From JAKACA01 sp963735115 (GTDB lineage Bacteria; Actinomycetota; Acidimicrobiia; Acidimicrobiales; Bog-793): a stretch of DNA of 64,000 bases. Location of the stretch: contig CAVTJR010000001.1 of NCBI GenBank assembly GCA_963735115.1, positions 558,001 to 622,000 on the forward strand, in the 5' to 3' direction. A model generated the notes under the pieces. The model was not told where the DNA came from, did no database searches, and saw nothing but the letters and a program-made list of their open reading frames with translations. Made by a program: the position numbers and the translations under genes. Of the stretch, positions 1 to 8,899 are shown piece after piece (within the stretch, counting starts at the first letter, position 1; each line of letters opens with the position of its first letter).

Positions 1-1
1 T

Positions 2-877
2 CCGGGGAACGAGGGAGACACGCTGCCGGCGCTCGAGGTCTATGGACCGTCTGGCAGCTGGATGGTGCGGGTGGTCCCGAACCGGTACCCGGCGTTCCAG
101 GGCGATGCCCCGTTCGTGGTCGAGAACCGCGGACCCGTGTTCACCGAGGCGCCTGCGAGCGGTATCCACGAGGTCCTCGTCCTCTCCCCTGAGCACGAGA
201 GGACCTTCGCCTCTCTGCCCGACGATCAGCTCTCGCTGGTGATGGCGGCCATCCGGGACCGCGTCGAGGAGCACCAGAGCACGCACGGGCTTCGCTACAG
301 CCAGGTGATCGTCAATCACGGTCGTCAGGCTGGAGCGTCCGTCGCCCATCCGCACGGACAGCTGCTCGGCATCCCCTTCGTGCCCCGTGAGCTGACAGAC
401 GAGCAGGCGGGTTTTGCCCGCTTCGCCGGCGGTTGCCTCCTGTGCGCCGCCGCCGCCTCAGAGGAGCGGGTCGGCTACCGGGTGCTCGAGTCCTCCGAGG
501 AGTTCGTCACCTTTGCCCCCTTCTGGAGCGGTACGCCCTACGAACTACTCGTGGTGCCGAGGGAACACGGCAGCCACCTTCACCGGGCTCCGACGAGCCG
601 CGTGGTGGCGATGGGCAAGGCCGTCCGCACCTCCCTGCAGGCGCTCTCCGAGCACCTTGGAGACATCGCCTACAACGTCGTGTTCCACTCCGCTCCCTAC
701 CGTGCGACCGGCATGTACCACTGGCACATCCACGTCTTGCCGAACTTGACGACGCGGGCGGGCTTCGAGCTCGGGACCGGCGTGCTCATCAACGTCGTCT
801 CGCCGGAGCGGGCCGCTGAGGATCTGCGCGACGCCCTCGAAAAGATCGCCATGCGGGAGAGCACCCGAGACCCTTGA
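2..877 (+). CDS. galT: Galactose-1-phosphate uridylyltransferase, 5' truncated
   Basis: GalT exchanges UMP between UDP-glucose and galactose-1-phosphate in the cytoplasmic Leloir pathway. The frame is open from base 2 and the first residues (PGNE, then a VRVVPNRYPAF block) already lie inside the GalT fold, so the gene begins upstream of the window and the ATG at 62 is internal. Both HIT-like halves are visible: HPHGQ near base 347, which in the family contains the nucleophilic His, and HWHIHVLP near base 719. A CLLC Cys pair lies between them at the start of the second half. The stop is TGA at 875. The upstream neighbour cannot be seen. The family call is firm; the exact sugar-nucleotide specificity (galactose or another hexose-1-phosphate) is not settled by sequence. 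Confidence 0.88.
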   Translation, partial: PGNEGDTLPALEVYGPSGSWMVRVVPNRYPAFQGDAPFVVENRGPVFTEAPASGIHEVLVLSPEHERTFASLPDDQLSLVMAAIRDRVEEHQSTHGLRYSQVIVNHGRQAGASVAHPHGQLLGIPFVPRELTDEQAGFARFAGGCLLCAAAASEERVGYRVLESSEEFVTFAPFWSGTPYELLVVPREHGSHLHRAPTSRVVAMGKAVRTSLQALSEHLGDIAYNVVFHSAPYRATGMYHWHIHVLPNLTTRAGFELGTGVLINVVSPERAAEDLRDALEKIAMRESTRDP

Positions 878-935
878 GGCACCCGGCTGTGGCGTGGCCA
901 TCTCCCGTCGCCTTCGACGAGAAAGTGAAGATCCG

Positions 936-1508
936 ATGGCTGACCCGTCGCCAGATCGGTCCTCCGTACCCAGGATCGCGCCCGTTCCGGCACAGGAGCG
1001 GGAGGGCGTCGTGCGGGAGCTGCTCGACCAAGCCCGCGTGGGCGCCAGCTCCGACGCCAACATCTTCACAACGCTCGTGCAGGCACCGGGGCTGTTTCGG
1101 CGCTGGCTGCCCTTCGGCGGCAAGCTGTTGAGGGGCAAGATACCGGCGCGAGAGCGTGAGCTCATGATCCTTCGCACCGGCTGGAACTGTGGGGCCGCCT
1201 ACGAGTGGGCGCAGCACGCGCCGATCGCCCTCGCCTGCGGTCTGACGGCCGAGGAGATCGACCGGGTCGTGCTCGGTCCGGACGCCGAAGGCTGGGCCGG
1301 CTTCGACGCCACGCTCTTGCGGGCGGCCGACGAGCTCCACCGCGACTTCCGCATCTCCGATGCCACCTGGTCGGAGTTGTCGGCCGTCTACAGCACCGAG
1401 CAGCTCATCGAGCTGCCCATGCTCGTCGGCCATTACCACCTCGTGGCCATGACGCTCAACAGCCTCGGCGTGCAGCTGGACTCGGGCCTCACCGGCTTTC
1501 CGCAATGA
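936..1508 (+). CDS. Carboxymuconolactone decarboxylase / AhpD-like family protein
   Basis: A protein of about 190 residues with the pattern ERELMILRTGW...YEWAQH...AxGLTAEEI that marks the carboxymuconolactone decarboxylase (CMD/AhpD-like) fold. These are small helical proteins, some decarboxylases and some thiol peroxidase partners. The AhpD CxxC pair is absent: only one Cys (WNCGAAYEW) is present, so thiol-disulfide activity is unlikely. The ATG at 936 fits the family N-terminus better than an ATG at 894. The stop overlaps the start of the following SDR gene (ATGA), so the two are probably co-translated and may serve one catabolic pathway. The substrate is unknown. Confidence 0.8.
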   Translation: MADPSPDRSSVPRIAPVPAQEREGVVRELLDQARVGASSDANIFTTLVQAPGLFRRWLPFGGKLLRGKIPARERELMILRTGWNCGAAYEWAQHAPIALACGLTAEEIDRVVLGPDAEGWAGFDATLLRAADELHRDFRISDATWSELSAVYSTEQLIELPMLVGHYHLVAMTLNSLGVQLDSGLTGFPQ

Positions 1509-2320
1509 GCGACGCCGGGGCTCCGCCGCCGGCATCCGCCGGCAAGAGCCCGTTGCTGGCGAGACGTCGGATCCTCGTGCTCGGAGCGGGCACGCAAGCG
1601 AGCCCCGACGCGGGCCCGCCCATCGGCAACGGGCGGGCGATCAGCGTGCTCGCCGCCCGTGAGGGCGCGGCCGTGTGCTGCTGGGACCGCAACGAGGATG
1701 CCGCGCGGGCCACCTCGCGGCTCGTCGAGCAGGAAGGGTCGCGAGCCGTCGTCGTGGTGGCCGACGCCAGCGATGAGAACGCCTGCGAGCTGGCGGTGTC
1801 GGAGGCCGTTCAGGGCCTTGGGGGCCTGGACGGGCTCGTACTCAACGTCGGCATCGGGCGTGGACGCGGGATCTCGGGCACGACGCTCGACGACTGGGAC
1901 ACGACCTTTGCCGTCAACGTGCGGGCGCACTTCCTCGCCTGCCGGGCGGCCCTGCCCTTGATGCCTCCGGACTCGGCCGTCGTCTTCATCTCTTCGGTGG
2001 CCGGCCTCAAGCCGGGAAGCCGCATCCCGGCCTACGACTCCTCCAAGGCGGCACTCGCCGGCCTCTGCCGCCACGTGGCGGCAGAAGGCGCCCGACGTCA
2101 GATCCGAGCCAACGTCGTGGCACCCGGCCTGATCGATACCCCGCTCGGCCGCTGGGCCTCTGCTGGCCGGCCCTCACGGGACCGCACGCCGGTGCCGCTC
2201 GGTCGCATGGGCTCGGCCTGGGAAGTGGCCGATGCCGTCGTCTGGCTGCTCTCGATCCGTTCGAGCTACGTCACCGGTCAGGTGCTCGCTGTCGACGGAG
2301 GGCTGAGCGCCCTGCTCTAG
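1505..2320 (+). CDS. SDR family NAD(P)-dependent oxidoreductase
   Basis: A 271-residue short-chain dehydrogenase/reductase with a Rossmann fold. It shows the cofactor loop starting VLGAGT, an NVG motif in place of NAG, the catalytic Ser region (ISSVAG), YDSSK (the catalytic YxxxK) and the C-terminal VTGQVLAVDGG typical of classical SDRs. The glycine-rich loop is longer than usual, with about eight extra residues between GAGT and IGNGRA. I believe this is seen in one actinobacterial SDR subgroup. The ATG at 1505 overlaps the upstream CMD-like stop by ATGA, so the pair forms an operon. Substrate unknown. Confidence 0.85.
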   Translation: MSDAGAPPPASAGKSPLLARRRILVLGAGTQASPDAGPPIGNGRAISVLAAREGAAVCCWDRNEDAARATSRLVEQEGSRAVVVVADASDENACELAVSEAVQGLGGLDGLVLNVGIGRGRGISGTTLDDWDTTFAVNVRAHFLACRAALPLMPPDSAVVFISSVAGLKPGSRIPAYDSSKAALAGLCRHVAAEGARRQIRANVVAPGLIDTPLGRWASAGRPSRDRTPVPLGRMGSAWEVADAVVWLLSIRSSYVTGQVLAVDGGLSALL

Positions 2321-2328
2321 TCCAAAGG

Positions 2329-2359
2329 CCGCCTCCGCTCCCGGGAGCCGAGAGGGCGG
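2329..2359. terminator. Possible bidirectional terminator between converging genes
   Basis: The 50-base gap between the SDR gene (plus) and the maltokinase-like gene (minus) holds a nested inverted repeat: a perfect 12-bp palindrome GCTCCCGGGAGC at 2337-2348, flanked by CCGCCTC and GAGGGCGG arms that pair with one bulge. There is no clear U tract on either strand. The position between two converging stops supports a terminator role; this is inference. Confidence 0.35.
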
Positions 2360-2370
2360 AGCACTGGGAG

Positions 2371-3627
2371 CTACGCGCCCTCCGAGCCCCCCTCGGAGTC
2401 CCGAGCGGACCGCAGCACGCTGAGGGCGAGGTCGACATCCGGGCGGGTGCCGGGGATCAGCCGCTCGATGCCCGCCATCGACATGTACCCGGAGACGAAG
2501 GCGGCAATATTGTGCTCCAGCCAGCCCTGTGCGAGCACGCCGGCGTGAGCACGCGTGCTCCGCGTCTGGAGGGCCACTGCCTCGGCGGCGGCGATCTGGA
2601 GCGAGCAGCACAGGTCCGCCACGTCTTCGAGGGGCGAGGCGAAGCGGCCTTCCCCCTGGCTGGCGGCGCCGGCTGCCGCCCCCATGAGCGGGTCGTCCCC
2701 GAAACCGGCCACCAACCACCCGCTGTCGGTTCTCATGACACGGCGAAGGTGATAGTCGCCGTGCACTCGGACGGCGCTCGCCACCACCGCCCCGCCGCCG
2801 CCCGCCGCCCCGACACCCCCCCTCGGCAGCGGCTCCGTGCCGAACGCCGTCGCCAACGCCAGGTGCATGCGCGCCGTCGTTTCGCCGAGGCGGCGCATCT
2901 CCGGACCGAGGTCGCCACCGGCGAGCCCGACGTCGGCAAAGGGGGCGCCGTTGTTGGTGGAATCGGCGCGGGCGAGCAAGTCGCGCAGGGACGTGCGGGC
3001 AAGCGCCAGCCCTTCGACGGCGCCCGGCACGAACTCCCGCACGAGCGCCAGATCGCGCCCGTTCCTCTGCCAGTGACCGACCGGCGCCAGCATGTGGTTG
3101 AACCCGGCGGCGTCAAGTCGCCACACCATCTCCACCTCGGGGCGGGGCCGTGGCTCGATCACCCGGTAGCACTTCATGAAGAGCCGATCGTCGTAGACAA
3201 GGGAGGCGTGGCTCACGAGCGACTGGACCACCCGCCCCCGCTCAGCCCGTTCCCCACCGCCGCTGACCGACTCGAGCAAGCGAACGACGAGCTCGGAATC
3301 TGCCAGCGCCGCATATACGAGCACCTCGCCGGTGCTGTCCCAGCCGGGGCCGAGGACGGCATCCGACTGGGCGCCGAGCACCCCTGGAGCGACCGTTACC
3401 GGGCGCCAACCGAGAACGAGGTGGAAGGTGCAGTCCCGGCACTGCACGATCACGCTGGCCATACCGGGATGCTCGGTTCGCAGCACCTCGACGTCGACCA
3501 CCTGCGCCGGCAGACTCGTCGCACCGAAGGATCCGAGGGCCGACTGCGCCCAGTCCTGCCGCGCCAGGTAGGCACCGACGAGCGGCCCGAAGTCGGGCAC
3601 GCGCCCAGAGCTCACGGGGTCACTCAC
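2371..3627 (-). CDS. mak: Maltokinase-like protein (Mak) with altered metal-binding motif
   Basis: Maltokinase uses ATP to make maltose-1-phosphate from the maltose released by TreS, feeding GlgE-type glucan synthesis. This 418-residue protein has the family landmarks: the N-terminal cap, KCYRVIEP, LVREFVPG, a HGDYHL catalytic motif (about residues 289-294) and SPLEDVADL near the end. The usual DFEGEP metal-binding motif reads GFGDDP (about 308-313), and HGDxHxxQ has Arg where Gln is usual. The Mg-ligand Asp therefore seems lost, and activity is uncertain. I chose the GTG at 3627 because it overlaps the treS stop (GTGAGTGA), the usual coupled treS-mak arrangement. No glgE or glgB is seen in the window. 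Confidence 0.75.
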   Translation of the reverse strand: MSDPVSSGRVPDFGPLVGAYLARQDWAQSALGSFGATSLPAQVVDVEVLRTEHPGMASVIVQCRDCTFHLVLGWRPVTVAPGVLGAQSDAVLGPGWDSTGEVLVYAALADSELVVRLLESVSGGGERAERGRVVQSLVSHASLVYDDRLFMKCYRVIEPRPRPEVEMVWRLDAAGFNHMLAPVGHWQRNGRDLALVREFVPGAVEGLALARTSLRDLLARADSTNNGAPFADVGLAGGDLGPEMRRLGETTARMHLALATAFGTEPLPRGGVGAAGGGGAVVASAVRVHGDYHLRRVMRTDSGWLVAGFGDDPLMGAAAGAASQGEGRFASPLEDVADLCCSLQIAAAEAVALQTRSTRAHAGVLAQGWLEHNIAAFVSGYMSMAGIERLIPGTRPDVDLALSVLRSARDSEGGSEGA

Positions 3628-5350
3628 GGAGCTCGAACCAGTAGATGCCATAAGGAGGAAGCGTGAGGGAGTAAGGCGTCTCGGCAACGGGCGGAAAGGG
3701 CACTCGCCCCAGGAGCTCCACCGGCGTCGCTCCCCCCCAGCGGGCGAGGCTCAGCTGCGCCGGCTGAGCAAAACGGCTCAGGTTGTGCACGCACAGCACC
3801 GTGGCGCCTTGCCCTTCCTCTTCGTCGGCCGCGGCGGCGTCCGTCGTCGGCACTCCTCGGTCGGCACCGTTGCCCAGGATCGCCTCGGAACGGGACCGAG
3901 GCGCCCGCAGGTAGGCAAGCACGGAGGGGTTGTCCGCCGAGAGGACCTCGAGCGAGCCGGTGGCGAACTCGGGGTACTGACGGCGCACCTGGAGCATGCG
4001 TTTCAGCCAGTGCAGGAACGAGGAGGAGTCGCGCCGCTCCGCCTCCACATTCACGGCTTGGTAGCCGTGGACCGGGTCCATCAGCGGGGGCAGGTACAGC
4101 TGTGCGAAATCCGCCGTCGAGAAACCCCCATTGCGGTCGGGCGTCCACTGCATCGGCGTGCGCACGGTGTCTCGATCGCCAAGGTAGATGTTGTCTCCCA
4201 TGAGGATCTCGTCGCCGTAGTAGAGGACGGGAGCACCGGGGAGCGACAACAGCAAGGCATGTAGCAGCTCGGCGACGCGCCGGTCGTTGCCGACGAGCGT
4301 CGCCAGCCGCCTCCGAATCCCGACGTTGCGGCGCATGCGGGGGTCGCGGGCGTACTCGGCGTACATGAAGTCCCGATCGTCTTCCGTCACCATCTCGAGG
4401 GTGAGCTCGTCGTGATTCCTGAGGAAGATGCCCCACTGGCAGCCCTCGGGGATGGGCGGAGTCTGGGCAAGGATCTCCGTGATGGGGAAGCGCTGCTCGC
4501 GGCGGACCGCCATGAACATGCGCGGCATGAGCGGGAAGTGGAAGGCCATGTGACATTCGTCGCTGTCGCCGAAGTAGTCGACGACGTCGCTCGGCCACTG
4601 GTTGACTTCGGCCAGCAGGACGGCGTCGGCGTGATGACGGTCGACCTCGCGGCGGATGCGCTTGAGCATCTCATGAGTGGCGGGAAGGTTCTCGCAGGTG
4701 GTTCCTTCCTTCTTGGACAGATAGGCGGCGGCATCGAGCCGGAAGCCGTCGAGGCCGATATCGAGCCAGAACCGCACGACTCCGAGCATGGCTTCGACGA
4801 CATCCGGGTTGTCGTAGTTGAGATCGGGTTGGTGATGGAAGAACCGGTGCCAGTAGTACTGCTGCCGCGGCACGTCGAAGGTCCAGTTGGACGGCTCGGC
4901 ATCGACGAAGATGACGCGGACGTCGGCGTAGCCCTGGTCGTCGTCGGCCCACATGTACCAGTCCGCTTTGCGGTTGTCCCTGGAGGAGCGGGACTCGGCG
5001 AACCACGGGTGTTGATCGCTCGTGTGGTTCATGACGAGATCGGAGATGATGCGGATGCCGCGTCGGTGAGCATCCTCGACGAGGGCGGCGAGATCCTCGA
5101 CAGAGCCGCACTCGGGGGCGACGCTCATGAAGTCACTCACGTCGTAGCCGCCGTCGCGTAGGGGAGAAGGGTAGAAGGGGAGGAGCCACAGGCAGTCGAC
5201 GCCGAGCCACTCGAGGTAATCGAGACGCGCGGTCAGGCCTTTGAAGTCACCGATCCCGTCGGCGTTGGAATCGAAGAAGCTCCGCGGCAGCAATTCATAG
5301 AACACCGCAGCCTCATACCAGCGAGCGCCACCGAGCTGCCGGTCCGCCAA
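3620..5350 (-). CDS. treS: Trehalose synthase / maltose alpha-D-glucosyltransferase
   Basis: TreS interconverts maltose and trehalose in the cytoplasm. The 576-residue GH13 enzyme has the full catalytic set: LVMNHTSDQHPWF, nucleophile Asp206 in GFRLDAAAYL, acid/base Glu248 in AEVNQW and the third carboxylate Asp314 in RNHDEL. LYYGDEILMGDNIYLGDRD and RTPMQW are TreS hallmarks. The C-terminal domain is the usual beta-sandwich. The start is TTG at 5350, supported by a strong GGGGGAGGA Shine-Dalgarno about 7 bases upstream. The gene lies 18 bases after glpX and overlaps mak, so glpX-treS-mak look like one operon. It is not fused to Mak, unlike many homologues. Confidence 0.93.
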   Translation of the reverse strand: MADRQLGGARWYEAAVFYELLPRSFFDSNADGIGDFKGLTARLDYLEWLGVDCLWLLPFYPSPLRDGGYDVSDFMSVAPECGSVEDLAALVEDAHRRGIRIISDLVMNHTSDQHPWFAESRSSRDNRKADWYMWADDDQGYADVRVIFVDAEPSNWTFDVPRQQYYWHRFFHHQPDLNYDNPDVVEAMLGVVRFWLDIGLDGFRLDAAAYLSKKEGTTCENLPATHEMLKRIRREVDRHHADAVLLAEVNQWPSDVVDYFGDSDECHMAFHFPLMPRMFMAVRREQRFPITEILAQTPPIPEGCQWGIFLRNHDELTLEMVTEDDRDFMYAEYARDPRMRRNVGIRRRLATLVGNDRRVAELLHALLLSLPGAPVLYYGDEILMGDNIYLGDRDTVRTPMQWTPDRNGGFSTADFAQLYLPPLMDPVHGYQAVNVEAERRDSSSFLHWLKRMLQVRRQYPEFATGSLEVLSADNPSVLAYLRAPRSRSEAILGNGADRGVPTTDAAAADEEEGQGATVLCVHNLSRFAQPAQLSLARWGGATPVELLGRVPFPPVAETPYSLTLPPYGIYWFELRE

Positions 5351-5368
5351 TCGCGTTCCTCCCCCATA

Positions 5369-6418
5369 TCAGCCGAATTCGATCGCCGAGAACGCCCGTA
5401 GCTTGGCCAGCCGGTGCCGCGCCTCGACAAGGCGCACGGTGCCGGACTTGGAGCGCATGACGAGCGACTGCGTCGTGGCGCCGTGATGGTCATAGCGAAC
5501 GCCCCGCAGCAGCTCCCCACCGCTGATCCCAGTGGCGGCGAAAAAGCAGTTGTCGCCTTTCACGAGGTCGTCGGTGCCGAGCACGCGTGTCACCTCGTAG
5601 CCGGCCTCCTCCGCCGCTCGCCGCTCGCCCTCGTGCCTCGGCCAGAGGCGCCCCTGCAACTCGCCACCCATGCACTTCAAGGCGGCGGCGGCGATGATGC
5701 CCTCCGGGGTGCCGCCGATCCCGTAGAGGACGTCGACGCCCGACTGTGTCCAGGCCGTCGAGATCGCTCCGGCGATGTCACCTGCGGTGATGAGCTGAAT
5801 GCGGGCGCCGGTGCCTCGCACCTCCGTGATGAGGTCGCGGTGACGCTCGCGGTCCAGGATGACCACGGTCAGGTCTCGGACGGATGTCCCCTTCGCCGCC
5901 GCGACGGCGTTGAGGTTCTCGGTCGGGGACGCTTCGAGGTTGATGGCTCCGGCGGCCTCGGGACCGACGGCGAGCTTCTCCATGTAGACGCACGGCCCGG
6001 GGTCGAACATGGCGCCGCGCTCCGAGACGGCGATGACGGCAAGGGCACCGCCCCGGCCGAGGGCGCACAGCTCGGTGCCGTCGATGGGGTCCACAGCGAT
6101 GTCGGTCTGCGGGCGGCTGCCGTCACCCACCCGTTCGCCGTTGAAGAGCATGGGCGCCTCGTCCTTCTCGCCCTCTCCGATCACGACGACGCCGTCCATC
6201 GAGACGGACTGGAGCACGACCCGCATGGCGTCGACGGCGGCCGCGTCGGCCCCTTCCTTGTCGCCCCGACCGAGCCAACGGCCAGCCGCCAGCGCAGCCG
6301 CCTCGGTGACCCGGACCAGCTCCATGGCGAGGTTCCGGTCAGGCGCTTGCCCGTGCGGGAGCGCGTTCGTCGGTGGGTCCGCCTCCGTCGTCGGCCGGTT
6401 GCCCTCTGCAGCGCTCAT
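5369..6418 (-). CDS. glpX: Fructose-1,6-bisphosphatase class II
   Basis: GlpX dephosphorylates fructose-1,6-bisphosphate in gluconeogenesis and is the main FBPase of actinobacteria. The 349-residue protein carries GEGEKDEAPML, the metal-binding DPIDGTEL motif, GIGGTPEGI and TGISGGELL, all characteristic of class II FBPases. The N-terminus is about 25 residues longer than in enteric GlpX and low in complexity, which is common in actinobacteria. The ATG at 6418 has a TATCGT -10-like box 9 bases upstream on the minus strand, so the leader would be only a few bases long. It heads a probable glpX-treS-mak operon and diverges from murA. Confidence 0.93.
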   Translation of the reverse strand: MSAAEGNRPTTEADPPTNALPHGQAPDRNLAMELVRVTEAAALAAGRWLGRGDKEGADAAAVDAMRVVLQSVSMDGVVVIGEGEKDEAPMLFNGERVGDGSRPQTDIAVDPIDGTELCALGRGGALAVIAVSERGAMFDPGPCVYMEKLAVGPEAAGAINLEASPTENLNAVAAAKGTSVRDLTVVILDRERHRDLITEVRGTGARIQLITAGDIAGAISTAWTQSGVDVLYGIGGTPEGIIAAAALKCMGGELQGRLWPRHEGERRAAEEAGYEVTRVLGTDDLVKGDNCFFAATGISGGELLRGVRYDHHGATTQSLVMRSKSGTVRLVEARHRLAKLRAFSAIEFG

Positions 6419-6563
6419 CGGCAGCCGACGATAGTTGGGCGAGGACGGCGGCGCGGCGTTCTCGCCCGGGCGGGATCGCAGGAGGGACCTGTCGGGCGTC
6501 CCGGTGTCATAACCTGGGCTATGCCCTCCGGCAGCCATCTCCAGCGATAGCGTCGCCGCCGGT

Positions 6564-7835
6564 ATGGAACGTCTTCTTGTTCGCGCCAACGGACCGCTCA
6601 GCGGGACCGTGGCGATCAACGGGGCCAAGAACTCCGTGCTCAAGTGCATGGCCGCCTGCCTGCTGGCGACAGGGCGCCACCGGATCGGCAACGTCCCCGC
6701 CATCACCGACGTCTCGATCATGGCCGACGTGCTCGCTGCCATGGGTGCGACGACGACTCACTCCGGGCGCGGGACCGAGGGCGCCCTCGAGATCGATGTG
6801 CCGGCCGACGTCACCCCCATCGCCCCCTACGAGCTGGTCGAGCGCATCCGCGCCTCCATCGTCGTGCTCGGCCCCCTGCTGACTCGCTACGGGTACGCCA
6901 AGGTGTCGATGCCGGGCGGAGACGACTTCGGCGAGCGCCCGATCGATATGCACCTGCGGGCATTCGAGGAGCTGGGCGCCGAGTTCAGCGCCGAGCACGG
7001 CTACGTCGAGGGGCGCTGCCACCGTCTCGTGGGCGCAAGGATCGTGCTCGAGTACCCGAGCCACACCGCCACGGACAACGTCCTCATGGCGGCCGTTCTC
7101 GCAAAAGGAACGACGGTGATCGAGAACGCCGCCCGCGAGCCCGAGGTGAGGGATCTCGCCGCCATGCTGACGGACATGGGGGCGAGGATCGAAGGAGCCG
7201 GCACCTCGCACGTGGAAATCGAGGGAGTCGAGCAGCTGCGGCCGACCGAGCACACGGCCATCCCGGACCGCGTGGAAGCAGCCACCTTCCTTGCCGCCGT
7301 AGGACTGGCGGGCGGTGAGATCCAGCTCGATCATGCCCGTCCCGAGCACATGGACATGCTGCTGCACAAGCTCGGCACGATCGGAGTTCACTGCGTCCCG
7401 AACTCCGACGGCATCCTCGCCACCTCGGACGGCCGGCTGTCCTCGGTCGACGTCTCGACGCTGCCCTACCCAGGAGTCGCCACCGACTACAAGCCGGCCC
7501 TCGTCACGCTGCTCTCGGTGGCCGACGGGGTGGCGATCGTGAGCGAGAACATTTTCGCTGGGCGGTTCCGCTACATCGACGAGCTCCGGCGCATGGGCGC
7601 GAGGATCTCGATCGAGGGACATCACGCCGTCGTCCGGGGGATACCCAGGCTCTCGGGCGCCCAGGTGCGGGCGCCGGACATCCGAGCTGGGGCGGCCCTC
7701 GTGCTGGCAGGCCTCGTAGCTGTCGGCGAGACCGAAGTGAGCGGTGTCGCCCACATCGAGCGCGGCTACGAGGACTTCGACGGCCGTCTCCGCGCCCTCG
7801 GAGCCGATGTGACCCGGGTCGCAGGCGACTCATGA
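6564..7835 (+). CDS. murA: UDP-N-acetylglucosamine 1-carboxyvinyltransferase (MurA), Asp active site
   Basis: MurA transfers enolpyruvate from PEP to UDP-GlcNAc, the first committed step of peptidoglycan synthesis. The 423-residue protein has INGAKNS (Lys22 and Asn23 bind substrate) and the inside-out EPSP synthase-like fold. In the active-site loop, PGGDDFGERPID, the usual Cys115 is Asp (Asp120 here). In Mycobacterium tuberculosis the same Cys-to-Asp change makes MurA insensitive to fosfomycin, so intrinsic resistance is expected. A TAGCGT box lies 10 bases before the ATG. The stop overlaps meaB (ATGA). Confidence 0.95.
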   Translation: MERLLVRANGPLSGTVAINGAKNSVLKCMAACLLATGRHRIGNVPAITDVSIMADVLAAMGATTTHSGRGTEGALEIDVPADVTPIAPYELVERIRASIVVLGPLLTRYGYAKVSMPGGDDFGERPIDMHLRAFEELGAEFSAEHGYVEGRCHRLVGARIVLEYPSHTATDNVLMAAVLAKGTTVIENAAREPEVRDLAAMLTDMGARIEGAGTSHVEIEGVEQLRPTEHTAIPDRVEAATFLAAVGLAGGEIQLDHARPEHMDMLLHKLGTIGVHCVPNSDGILATSDGRLSSVDVSTLPYPGVATDYKPALVTLLSVADGVAIVSENIFAGRFRYIDELRRMGARISIEGHHAVVRGIPRLSGAQVRAPDIRAGAALVLAGLVAVGETEVSGVAHIERGYEDFDGRLRALGADVTRVAGDS

Positions 7836-8899
7836 GCGACGGGGCACTGCCGCGGCGGCGCGCCACGCCAGCGGAGCTGCTCGAGCTCGCAGCGGGTGGA
7901 GCAGCAGGCGATCGTCGATCGCTCGCCCGCCTGCTCTCGATCGCCGAACAGGGCGGCCCGATCGCCCGTGACCTTGCCCGCCTCACCTACCCCCGCTCGG
8001 GCGCGGCCTATTCCGTCGGCTTCACGGGAGCGCCCGGCGCCGGAAAGTCCACGCTTGTGGCGCGTCTCATCGCCGATGCCCTGATCGAGACCGGGGAACC
8101 GGTTGCCGTGCTGGCGATCGACCCGTCGTCCCCGTTGTCGGGCGGCGCCATCCTCGGCGACCGCGTGCGCATGCAGGACCATGCTCTCGACAGGGGCGTC
8201 TATATCCGCTCCATGGCGACGAGAGGCCACCTCGGCGGACTAGCGGCCGCCGTGCCGGACGCCGTCCGGGTCTTCGACGCCGCCGGTTGGCCGCTCGTGT
8301 TCGTCGAGACGGTCGGTGTGGGCCAGATCGAGGTCGAAGTCGCCGCCAGCTGCGACACCGTCATCGTCGTTCTCAACCCCGGGTGGGGCGATGCGGTGCA
8401 GGCGAACAAGGCGGGGCTCCTCGAAGTGGCCGACGTCCTCGTCATCAACAAGGCAGACCGCCCCGGCGTCCGCGAGACGAAACGCGACCTCGTCCACATG
8501 CTCCAGCTCTCCCAAGGGCTCGAATGGATGCCTCCGATCGTTGAGACGGTCGCCTCCAGCGGGAACGGCATCCATGAGCTCTGGTCAGCTCTCCACGCCC
8601 ATCGCGCCCACCTGGAGGCGACCGGCGGCCTGGCGCGGCGGCGCAGTGCCCGCCTCGTGGAGGAGACGGAGCGTCTTGCCACGGCCCGGCTCGCCAAGTC
8701 GGTGACGGACGAGCTCCACCGCCCTGGATCGCGGCTGATCGAGGAACTCGCCGCACAGCGCACCAACCCGGCCGAGGCAGCAGACGAAGTCGTCTCCACC
8801 GTGGCGATGAGCCTTCTCGAGACGGGCGACGAGGAGGGCGGCGCGATCGACTCTCCCCTCGCAAGCGACGAAACAGCGACACCGCTCGGGTCTGCGTGA
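7832..8899 (+). CDS. meaB: Methylmalonyl-CoA mutase-associated GTPase MeaB
   Basis: MeaB is a G3E-family P-loop GTPase that protects methylmalonyl-CoA mutase and gates loading of its B12 cofactor. The 355-residue protein shows the P-loop GAPGAGKST, DPSSPLSGGAILGDRVRM, a variant switch III-like ETVGVGQIE (Ile where Ser is usual), and NKAD for guanine specificity. The C-terminal helical part is the usual dimerisation region. The mutase genes are not in this window. The start overlaps murA (ATGA) and its stop overlaps a lipoprotein gene (GTGA). Confidence 0.93.
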   Translation: MSDGALPRRRATPAELLELAAGGAAGDRRSLARLLSIAEQGGPIARDLARLTYPRSGAAYSVGFTGAPGAGKSTLVARLIADALIETGEPVAVLAIDPSSPLSGGAILGDRVRMQDHALDRGVYIRSMATRGHLGGLAAAVPDAVRVFDAAGWPLVFVETVGVGQIEVEVAASCDTVIVVLNPGWGDAVQANKAGLLEVADVLVINKADRPGVRETKRDLVHMLQLSQGLEWMPPIVETVASSGNGIHELWSALHAHRAHLEATGGLARRRSARLVEETERLATARLAKSVTDELHRPGSRLIEELAAQRTNPAEAADEVVSTVAMSLLETGDEEGGAIDSPLASDETATPLGSA

